Shown in pieces: positions 37,727 through 49,800 of a stretch of DNA of 64,000 bases (its first letter is position 1; each line of letters begins with the position of its first letter). The DNA lies in the NCBI GenBank assembly GCA_963556255.1, contig OY744610.1, positions 15,113,730 through 15,177,729 on the forward strand, read 5' to 3'. Source of the stretch: Allolobophora icterica (taxonomy: Eukaryota; Annelida; Clitellata; Crassiclitellata; Lumbricidae). Made by a program: the position numbers and the translations under genes. The notes below the pieces were generated by a model. That model ran no database searches, was not told the origin of the DNA, and worked only from the letters and a program-made list of their open reading frames with translations.

Positions 37727-40700
37727 GTAGGCGGATTTCTGTTGTAGTTACGTTTTAGTTACATCTTTAGATTGCTTAAAATCAGTGTTGGAGTATCTAG
37801 AGTCCTAGACCGTGGACTTGTCTTTGAGACAGTATGAACATCAGAAAAAGGCGATCTTGATATTGGTCTCCAACCTTGGGGTGATGGTCTTGTTCTTAAT
37901 ATTCCTGTCTTGTTCTCTGTCTTAAGCCTTTGGACTTGCTCTTCCGACTGGTCTTGGTTTTAGGCCTCTGATCTTATCCTGTTAGTCTTAAGCATTTGTT
38001 CTTAACAGCGAATGGAATATCCGTTGTTTGATATTTACCAGTCATTTCTGATCATTTGAATCAGGAATATGCACAGAACTGCATATCTTCTGTATTTCTA
38101 ATTATTTGCAAGGTGGCCCTATTCAAAATAAACAGTTTAAATGCAGTGATGGGCAATAGTTAACAAAAAAGTTGCTAACTTTTAGTTAAACTAATTTTTT
38201 TAGTTAAGGATGAAGTTTAACTAAATATAAACAGTTTAGTTAAAATCATAGTTTAACTACAAATATTTAGTTGCTAACTAAAATGTTAACTAAAAAATCA
38301 GCAACTACTTACTTACTAACACGTGTTGCACTGCACATAATACAGTTTGTACATAGTAAGGCGCAGTAAGGGGCCGTTCATAAATGACGCCACGCACCTA
38401 GGGGGAGAGGGTCAGAAATTTGTGATTATGTGTGACAACGGGCGGGGTTTGAGAAATGTGACGTCACGTCAGGTCTACATAATAAATTTAACAGTTTAAC
38501 AACAATTTAATGTTAACAATACAGCACTAATTCTGAGCAATTTTCATTATTCATTCTTTGACTGTTTAAATAATAATATATGGTCACTGTCATTATTCAA
38601 TTTGAATATTTAAATATTTGTATATTACATGGTCACCGTCAGATCCATGCTCTGCCTATTTGTTCCATGAAAGAGCATTTTTCTTCGCTATGGGAAAATG
38701 GAGAACCATCAGTTTTGTAAATTTTTTAATCATTGTTATTAAACATTTTTATTCTAATGATTCCACCACAGCTTTCTTTCAGTGGAATGAATAGGCCTAT
38801 GTGATTGTTGAATTCTACTCTATCCATTTTGCTTTGTTCTACCACAAAGTTTCAAGTATTTTATTGCTTACTACTTTTCACTTGGAAATATTCATCATCT
38901 AACCAATAATACAGATGTTCAGAATATTAAAATAATATTCTGAACAACTGTAGTAGTTGGTTTGATGAAGAATTTTTCAAGTTAATTTTATGCTAATTTC
39001 CGCTTTCCAGCACCTTCTTTTTAACACGTGGCTTTCTCCTTATAACATCAGAATGCAGCGCCACATTAAATACTTATTACAATGACAATAAATTGTGATT
39101 TCAAACAATGTCATGCTTTATTGTCAAAATGGAAATTTGGTGTTTAGGGGGTCAGAGATTTCTGACGTCATTTTTTATGAGGGGTGTTACTTTTTGTGAC
39201 GACGTGTGACGATGGGGGTGGGTAAAAATCGGCCAAAATCGCGTGACGTCATTTATGGACGGCCGCTAAAAGGTCATTGCATGATGCATCATAATTTGCT
39301 TTAAAAACTGTGTCAATTATTTTCTGCCAGAACAGTAGGCATTACATAGTTTTAAAGTTAAATTGTCATTGACGTTCTGCAATATAACAGTTCACTTAGC
39401 CAGTGTTATTGTGAAAATGTTTGCCCTAAAATGTTGGAAAAAGTTGAACTAATTATTTCTAGTGTAGTTAACTTATTTCCAAAATCAGTTGCCAACTTTA
39501 GTTAAACTGTTTTACTTTAGTTGGAAAATAGTTTTAGTTTTACCAGAAAAATTATTTTAGTGCCCATCACTGTAAGTTTAAATGACCAGTAAGATGAAAA
39601 TATCAAATCTTGTTTCTCATTTACATATATATAACCTCCCAAATTTTCTTCTTCCTTGTTCTTTATCTTATTTGCCGACGACTCTAATGTCATGTAGTCT
39701 CATAGTTCACCGATTGGTTTTGTGCCAACAATCAAACACTTTAAAATGAAAACTAACTATATACTCCTTAGATCCCACAGGAAAGCTGTCTCTCTGTGTG
39801 CCCCAACCTATACATTAATGGTGTTGCTATTATTCAAGTTATATCTACTCAATTTGTGGAAGTTTAAGTTGTTCAGCACCTAACGTGGTCAGAACATGAG
39901 AAATATATTTATGTTAAAATTGCAACAATTATTGGAATCTCATCTCATAGTTCTTACTTACTACCATCTTGTGCTGGTACTGCCTGGTAGTACACTATTA
40001 TTTTTCTCACAATAGTCATCGAATATTCTCTATTAAATCTTCTGGCACCTTGATATGGAATTATTTTCCCCAAGCCATTCATCACTCTTCTAATCTATCC
40101 ATCTTTATAAAGCTGCATGTCATATTGATATGTGAAAATAACTTCGCTTAATTTAGTTTTTATTGTCTTATTCTTATTATGATTATGATTATATATTTCA
40201 TTGCTGTTGTTGGTTGATGAACCACTTTTTTAGTACTTCGACGTTATCTTTCTTATTTTCCAATTTCATTTCTTTGAGCCAAATGTATCGTATCATTAAT
40301 TGGTGCCGTTTTATGAAGCATGTACATTCAAACACAACGTAAAAAGAGTTTTAAGTGGTTTGGCTTGTAGTCTGCGTTAGAACTACTGCAAATTAACCTG
40401 GAATGCTTAATAGCCAAATTTTCCTAGCTTCTTCTTAAAAGCTGTGGTGTCCACTGATACAGTTAATTATTTAAGAAGCCGAAAAAACTTTATGGCAGAA
40501 ATTCTTCAGCGAAAGAGTGGAATAATTTGGATGACTATCATCCAGTCAAGACCTTAAATCTCAAGACCAAGACCTTGAATCTCGAGACTAAGACCAAGAC
40601 TTTTGGTCTCAAGACCAAGACTTTGAACTTCAAGACCAAGACCAAGACTTTGGACCTCAGGACCAAGACCTCGAACCTCAAGACCAAGACCATGACCAAA

Positions 40701-42840
40701 AAAATCACAATCATATCCAGGCTTCTATTCCTTAGTATAAAAATTGTAAAGTCGGACTACTCGCTATTTTAATGAAATAAAATAATCTTTTATTTTATTC
40801 GAGCAAAATAACTCTAAATGCAGACTGCAGAGAATTCAGAATTCGTACTTAAAAGAACCCTGGGCCTAGGCCTACAAGCGAAATGTTATTCCAAATACCT
40901 ATTGCATTTAACAATCAGCATTTCGCTCAGAATTTTCTGACCAAGACGTGGCCTGTGGGGCCTCATAAAAATTCTGCCATGTGAAAAAACACGTTCTACA
41001 GGTGCTCAAATCGACGGCACAGAGCAGCTTTTCAAGCACTGGATGTAAATGTCCTTAGTCTGTTTTGAAATTATTCCATGGTAAATAACCGGAAGTCAAA
41101 ATAATTGCCTAAAACAACGGTGAAGCCTCATTCACGCTGTGTAGGCCTAAATACTAAAGCAATTGTACTAGTAACTATTGGATACAATTTTTAAATTCTT
41201 GCGTTTTGCTAAATGACTGTTCATATTAACAAAAGTCTTGGTCTTGGTCTTACAAGACCAAGACTTTGAACTTCTAGAGTCTAGACCAAGACCAAGACTT
41301 TTGGTCTCAAGACCAAATCCAAGCCCTTTAAAAACGAACTCGAGTGCACTCGAGACGAAGACCTTGGTCTCGAGGACAACAAGACTGCTATCATCCAAAC
41401 CATTCCACTCTTTCGCTGAAGAATTTCTGCCATAAAGTTCCTTTTGGCTTCTTAAATAATTTATATCTTTGTCCCCGAGCTGTACCATCTGCTTAATTTC
41501 TAGAAGCAGTTGGTCTATTCGAGCGCCAGGCTTGCAGATAGATGTGAACCGTGTTCACTGCATAAGCAAATTCTTCCCAACATTCCTTACATCTTTTCAT
41601 GCTGCCTTTTGTTATATCGAAATTTCTTTGAAAGCAGGTTTGTTAATTGTATCTTTAGTTATATTTAGTTGTGTGTGACTTTATAATCTGCTCCTGTTGT
41701 AGTTTATGTTACAAAATTATATATACAAATCATGTATGCATTGTAATGTATGTGTGCATGTCAGGTGCAAAAAAGGTTACTTACTTACTTGCTTACTAAA
41801 TAATCTGCTACCAAGAACCACATTCTCTTTCCTTTGCCTGGATGTGCTCATGGCTAATTTTTCCTGCTGCAGCTCTTCTGATGGTCTCTCCTGTGCTTCC
41901 TCTGCTAGCCTAAGCTTTGGGTTCTGTACCATATTGACATGTCCTTTTTTCAGTGCTTCTGGCATAAAAAAAATCAATACAACATAAAGAAATAGGAACT
42001 AAAAACACTTTTAAAGTAATTATTTCTTGCAAATGATTACATATAGAATGAAGGTGTTGCCAGTGAATTGGAATCTCAGGCCGAAACTTCTACATGTGCA
42101 GCAGCAAATTCAGCTATATCGGCATCTACCACATCGTCCATCCAGCACCCACATATCGGAAAAGCCAGTAAGAAGAAGGTTTCAAGACCATGTGTATTTT
42201 GCGGACAATCTCAGACAAACCTTTCTCGCCATATAGTATTGGTACACAACGACAAAGAACAAGTTCGGCAGCTGATGACATTGTCAAAATCTGGAAAATG
42301 TAGGGCCTTGCAAAACTTGAAACGACAAGGTATCTTACAGTATAACAAGCAACAAATGAAACATGTGTTGCCAAAGTATCAGCGTGAACGAAAGCTGAAA
42401 ACAGCAGAAGGTGGGTTTACAGTCTGTGAACACTGTTCTGGGTGTTTTGGCAAAAAAAACTTTTTACGCGCATAAAGCTCGGTGCAATGCAGAGTCAAAT
42501 CGTCCAAAACCAAAGCCTATCAGCTTCCCTCTTCTGAGTCTGCCAAATGCATACAAAGGTAAGACATTCTATTAGCGAAGTTGAAGTATTTGTATTGTAT
42601 TGAAATTAAACTATTTATATTGAAATAAAACATAAGAAACATAAAGTTACTTGAATGCCAAAGGACAGTTCTATTGAGTTCTATTGAGTATTTAGTTAGG
42701 CTATCATTAATAAGTTTATTGTGGACAGTTAGTTACTTCGATATTATTGCTACAAGCCTGCAATCGAAAACAGAAAGGTGTGTGTATAACTGGAAATAAA
42801 GAGATATAGGCTACTCAAATTATATGTGATAATGAGAATG

Positions 42841-42884
<44 letters not shown>

Positions 42885-43763
42885 TGCTTTTTTCAGCCGG
42901 AACGCGACGGAACGGCGTTCCGGCACCTTTTTTCAGCTACTCAAAAATAAATAATTTATTTTAATTAAAAAAAACAATAATTAAGTAATTATAATTAAAT
43001 TTCAGTGTTTTGAACTGTTTTCGGTGTTTATTGAGACCCCTGCCAACCCCCATTCCCGTTTTTTTCAGGATTTTAGCCGGCCTATAATTGCTCCGTTCCG
43101 GCACCTATTGTTCCGTTCCGGCACCTTTTTTCTAGAAAGAAAGCACTGTATATATATGTGACACAATCTGGGAAAAGGTACCAAGTCTTAGTTCACAGTT
43201 TCGTCAGAAACAGGCTTCAAAGGTGGTGGGGGTGTTTTTTTATCAATTTTGTTATTGCCTCATCGTAATGCTATATCTTTGTTGTGTATCTCGATACCAG
43301 TAAGTTTATCATAGGAACTTCCGTTTGCATAATATTACGAAAAGTTCATGGTCAGGTCATATTCATGCATTATGTACATAGGTATGCATTTATACGGATG
43401 CAATGAATGTGTGTATACATGTATACATGTATGTATGTAAGTATGCATATATGTATGTATGTATGCATGCATGCATGTATGTATGTGTGTATGTATGTAT
43501 GTATGTAAGTATAGACCATACAAAGTTTAAAGACTAACACACTACTGTATCAATTTGTGCAATGATACAAACTTTTCAAAGCTGATTTTATTCAAATTTT
43601 ACTTTTTTTCAACGATTAATTTATACGTTGTTTGAATCCTGATATCTTTGGGAAATGACAAGACATTAACTTGCAATTTTTTTATTATGTACAGTAATGA
43701 TGCACCTATGTCATGTAAGCTCTAACTCCATTACTAAGACTTGGTACCTTTTCCCCGATTGTG

Positions 43764-43848
<85 letters not shown>

Positions 43849-46800
43849 ATTATATGTATATAGTATGAAATCATTGCTGCAAGCGGATGATAACTTGTTT
43901 AATAAGGTTATGTGATGAAGACAAGTGTTCTTTGCTAATGCATAAGGACTGCATATTCTGAAATAAATTATGTATCAAGGCTAACACTTCATACCCATGG
44001 CTGTCTCAGGCTAGCTTCGGGGACTTCTTCTTCTCCTCCTCCTCCTTCTTCTCCTCCTTTCCTCTTCCTCTTCCTCTTCCTTCTCTGCTTTCTCTTTCTC
44101 TTCCCCTTCCTCTTCTTCTTCTTCTTCCTCCTCCTCCTCCTCCTCCTCCTCCTCCTCTTCTCCTCCTTCTTCTTCTTCTTCTTCTTCTTCTTCTTCTTCT
44201 TCTTCTTCTTCTTCTGCTTCATCTTCTTCTTATTTCTTCTTCTTCTTCTTTCTTCTTCTTCAACAACATCATCACCATGTACATCTTTATCATTCTTCCT
44301 CTTCCTCTTGCTCTTGCTCTTCCTCTTCCTCTTCCTCTTCCTCCTCCTCCTCCTCCTCTTTTTCTTCTTCTTCTTCTTCTTCTTCTTCTTCTTCTTCTCC
44401 TCCTCCTCCTCCTCCTCCTCCTCCTCTTTTTCTTCTTCTTCTTCTTCTTCTTCTTCTTCTTCTTCTTCTTCTTCTTCAATAGTGGTTTAATTTAGTGTTT
44501 TTCACTTATAGATTATTTGAGCTGTTTTGTATTTGTAAGCAGCTGAAAATACCTTAGTCTATCTGTTCATTTTCAATTAATTGTAATTTTTAACTTATAT
44601 AGCACCTGCATATAATGCACTAGCCGTAATTAGGTAATTATTCAGAAGACAGCATTGGTGATTTTATTGTCTAGAGTTAGTTATTAAGTGTGAAAGAATG
44701 TGTTTCTTAAATGTTGCATTATATATTTAACATTTAGGTACTGCATTCGAAGAGGACGTTCTGTCAACAATGCGAGATGACGAAATTGGACACATATGCA
44801 AAACCGACACAACAGTGCTTATGGTGGGAAAGCGCATGTACGATAAAGAGGGGTCTTGTATAGATAGGAAGATGCAAGCCAAAAAAACAGCAAAGACGCA
44901 TATGCGACGTTTGGCGGCTTTGTTCGTTTATTTCAAAACGCAAGCTTCATTGGCGAATTCAGGTTGTACAACTTTGCTGTGATATTAGGCTACATGACAA
45001 AAGGGCAATTTAAGCCGTAATTGTGAATTTGACCAAGACTGCTGTTATCAGTTTAAAGCATGACTATCTTGAAATACTTAAGAATTTTATGTATATTGTT
45101 GTTATTATTATTATTATTATTTAATAGAACATTAACCCATTTTATATGACGACTTGATGAATACTTTCTCTTTTTCATGTTGCAACAATGCAACACCAAG
45201 CTGGCTATGTGAAAATACCGGTTCAGGGGAGAGGTAGGGCGGGAAGAAGAGAGGCGGAGACAGACTTACTAAATGCTGTTTGTCTATGTGTCAATTCTTC
45301 TGTCTTTCTGGCTGGCTGGCTGTTGGTCTCTACTACTAATACATATTTATCTGCTTAGAGAACGCTTGGAAGACGGAGGATTGGATGAATTAGAGTAGGA
45401 ATTCTTGAATAGAGGGATGGAGGGAGGGAGGGAGGTTGGTTGTTTATCAATCGTTCTGTATGTCTGACAGGTCAGTCCGCCGGCACGGCCTTATTCCAAG
45501 TCTATCAATCTGTCTGTCTATATGTTTATCTGACAGGTGAGGCCGCCGCCGGTGACTGTTTGTCTATTAAGAACTTCGGGTGATGAGGGAGGAAGAGAGT
45601 GAGGAAGGGAGACAGATATAGTGTTTACGGATGGAGACACGGATCTCAGAAGCTGTTGTGATAGATTTAATATTATTAGAAACATTTTCAACGTGCACAA
45701 GGTCAAACAGAATGCAAATCTGAGGTGCGGTTAGTCAGACACCGGTCCAAGCAAAGTGACACCTCTGATTCCAGTCATTTAAATTGATGTCTAAAGTAAT
45801 CCATAATTGATGCTAATGTTCATAATTTATTGTTTTGTGCAGGAACGGAGCAGACTATAACACAGGTGTCAGACATGCTTAACGTCCTGACCATGGACAT
45901 GCTGGAAGAAGCACTAAATTTGTACACAGATGATACCAGTACAGAAACAATCAAAGCCGGGCTGAAGGAGAGTCTGTTCTGGCTAATACTAAAGACTGCT
46001 GATGCAGTAAAAGCCATGTGAGTGTACTTTCTTGGCATTATACTTTATAAACGTTTTTGAAAGTAACTACGAAAAAAGCAAAAAACAATGTGTTTCGTTT
46101 GACTGTTGTTCTCTAGAATCAACTTAGTTTTTTGGGTTAGTGGGAAATTGCCATGGTTATAAGTAATTAATGAGATATCCAATAGATAAATGCAGCAAGA
46201 AGTTAAAATTTAAAAAGTGCATCACAAGTAGTAATGTGAAACTTAAATATATTGCCTAAAACCTTTTTTTCATTTGATTGACATTTCATTTTGCTACAAC
46301 GTTTATTTTGCACTTGTAGCACCATTTTACTTTGAAAAATACTATTTTCATTTGTGGTACCATATGCTTGTCAATTTTTAAAACATTTACAGTGACCGTG
46401 ACTCATAATTTTATCACTTTTTAACCCCAAAGTTTACTAAGGTCATTTAACATCCAATGTTTATATAAATAAAGTGATTTGGGTTAACTATTTTATCCGA
46501 AAATGTCGTTGGCTAGGCAGCCATTGCAAGGGTTAATCATTGAAGTTAGCATTTTTGTCACTTTCTTGTGTAATAAATTCAATTACACATTCAATAAAAA
46601 CAGGAAAAAATATGGCATCTTTGTTTTGGTAGGTTTCTGCGTAAAGGACAAAGAGAGGAGGTTCAGAGGATAGACGACTTCATCATATGCTTTAAGCACG
46701 AGGAAAGATCCATGTTCGGTCGTGCAAGGGCAGTTATAAAGGAAAGAAGGGAAACAGTTTTAAGAAAGCCAGAAAACATGCCCACTAAAGAAGAAGTTAG

Positions 46801-49800
46801 CAGTGTCCATGCGTACATTGATAAAGAAATTGCTAGACTAAGTGACAGTTACACCTTTTTGCCCTTGTCGGACTTCCTTCTATTGAGGGACTTGCTTATC
46901 ACTCAACTGACAATATTCAATGGACGCAGAGGGGGAGAACCTGCTCGACTGTTGATACAACAATGGCACGAAGCCTATAACGATGAGTGGCTGATGCGTG
47001 AAGCAGCTGATGAGTTGGAACAGCAAGAAAGACACCATATCCGAGGCCTGAAAATTGCCTATCAAAGAGGCAAAGGTGGTCATTCTGTGCCAGTTATATT
47101 TCTGCAACATATCGTTAAAGCGATGGAAATATTTTGCAGTGAAGAAGTTCGTCGCAGTGCTGGAGTTCATCCAGAGAACCGCTACGTTTTTCCATCTACA
47201 GGGAATTCCTTGAATTGTGCTGATGGATGGCACGCGGTACATGATACAGTGTGTAAAGTCGGTCTTCCAAGTGAGCGTGCCAAACTGTTCACTGCTACAA
47301 AAATGAGACATTTTGTCAGCACTCTGTTTGCCACCAAGGATGTTCCAGAAAGTGTAAAACAGCTTTTTTTTAAGCACATGGGGCATTCCATGAGGACAAA
47401 TGTGAATAACTACCAGGCTCCACTGGGGGTGATGACTATGGATAGCATCACCCCACTTCTACTCAACATGAAAGGATGTAGTGTTTCAAGAAACGTGTAC
47501 AGTGGAATTAAATCTACTTCTACAGCTTTGGGTAAGAATTAAGATTGTTTTTAATTAGTAAGATTATTAACTGAAAAGCATGTTTTAATCATATAGCTCT
47601 TTCGTAACTATATAACTTATAATGTACTTCTGTAGAACACTGCTAACTGAAATCAGTTTTAACATTTAGAGCATTTCATTTCTATAATTTTGCTAATAAA
47701 GGAAATTATTATCCTAGCAGAAGTAATACATCAGGAGACATAAATCGTTTGTCAAGCTTTGCAGCATACCATCTAAGTAACTATTAATTGGGCATTATTA
47801 TAATGATGCTAAAGAAGTCATTAGATAAGATTAAATAAGTACTAATTATTGTCTCCAGTAGCCTAAGTTTGAAACTGAGATTTTTTAATTTTATAGACGT
47901 GTTTGTTGTTCTTAATTACGCTTAACCACCTTACTCTTCAATAATGATCTTGTCCTTGTAGTTAATAATATAACAGAGTTACAGGTTTTAATAATTTAAT
48001 AGCAAAATAAACGGCTTTACTGTTTTGTTAGCCCCGATGTTCGAGTCCATCAGTCCTACACACGAAGGAGATGGTGCAGCTGTTTCCTCATCAGCTGATG
48101 GTATTATTCTACACTCTCATAAAACTTAATGTAATGAAATCTTTCACATAGGTAGGCCTATTTGAGATTTTGCCAAAATCTTGGCACATGTTTATCTGCA
48201 TGAAAAGGAAAGAATTTCTTTATGGCGACATGTAAAATATGTTGTCAAAATTTGATTTGCTAGACTTTTCATAGAAGTAATATCTCTTTCTAATTCAGAT
48301 ACTTTCATATCTCACCTGAAAGCTTTAAAGGCACTATATAAATATTTAGGTATGTGCAACACAAAAAGATTACAATCATATTTATTGTCAGAAAAAGAAC
48401 AATTTTGAATAAACTTGTAAACTTGTCATTACTGTATATAACTTATACGACTTCTGTAGAATGCCACTATCTGAAATCAGTTTTAACATTCTCGGTGTTT
48501 TAATAAGTTCCATGATTTTGCTAATCATAGAAATCATTGTCCTAGCAGTAGTAATATCACCAGAAGACATAAATCGTCTGTCAAACTTTGCAGCATAACA
48601 TAATTATTAAGCATTAATTTGGAATTATTATAATGACGCTATACAAGTCATTAGACTAGATTAGATAAGTACCAATGTATCCACACGGAAATGATTAATA
48701 TTCATCGACGCCTTTATCTGTTGGTCATTATTAAAGCTTTAGTCACCTTAATCTTTAATAATGTTTTACCACAGATCTTGCTGTTGCAGTAATATAAAAG
48801 GAGTTACAGCCTTTATTCACTTCAAAGCAAAATAAATAGCTGGCTAACGTTACTGTTTGTTCTCTAGCCCCGTTGCTGGAATCCATCAGTCATACGCACA
48901 AAGAAGATGGGGTTGCTGTTTCCTCACCAGCTGATGGTATTATTTTTCACACTATCATAAAACTTGATGTAGGGAAATCTGTTCACATAAGTATTTGAGT
49001 TTGCCAAAATATTGAAGCATGTTAATAGCCTATGCATGAAAATGAAATAATTTCTTATGGCAACATGTAAACTATTTACCAAACATTTATATTGCGCCCC
49101 TTCAAGATATCTACTCAAATATTATGTTGTCACAATTTTTTGGCTAGACTTTTTTAATATCTACTTCTAATTCAGATCCTTCCAGATCTCTCCTGAAAGC
49201 CTACTATTTATATACTTAGGTATGTTCAGCACAACAGGTTTTTTCATCATATTTATTGTGTGAAATAAACTTTTAATTGTGATTTGTACAACCCGTGCCA
49301 TGTATTACATTCAATGCTGCCACCTATTAAGCTCACTGGCTAATCTGCGCCCTCGGTCTCATAACCGAGAACTACCTAAGTATGATAACTTGTCTCGGAA
49401 ATGCTTCCTTTTCAGGGTGCGATATAAATAGCCTTTTTGTATGTTTTGTAGCGATTATGTATTCATTTGTGATAACTTTTAATTGATTACATTGTTTGCT
49501 TGTTATATGTAATACGAAGCACTATGCTGTATTATCTTTCTATGCTGTATTATCTTTCATGTACAGTGCTGTGCGTTTGCTGGCGCTTCTTAATGAAGAA
49601 TATACTTACTTACTTACTTGATCGTGTGAGATCCACCACCGCTGCCCGTTTCAATAGGGTGAACGCCCTTTAAGGTCCCCGTGTATGGATTGTGCTAGCC
49701 AGAGATTTAAATATCTGAAATAAGCCACCTGCGGTAAGCAAATGGCGTTCCACATGCTCCGTTTCACAGAGTTTTATGAGACGCAGCTCACGCTCTAACA

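Larger units (their letters stand above)
47590..49215. repeat. Tandem segmental duplication containing exons 6 and 7, about 836-bp unit
   Basis: GTACTTCTGTAGAACACTGC and TGAAATCAGTTTTAACATT near 47622 recur in diverged form near 48450. GACATAAATCGTTTGTCAA (47739) recurs near 48569, and exon 6 (48032) recurs as exon 7 (48868). Confidence 0.8.

Noticed and set aside
43989..44495. Poly-Lys/Arg and poly-Leu/Phe frames
   Set aside because: CTT/CCT repeat tract.
45518..45706. 62-codon minus-strand frame, repeated at 58236-58424
   Set aside because: Recurs only because the whole segment is duplicated; it lies in intron 3 and has no domain.
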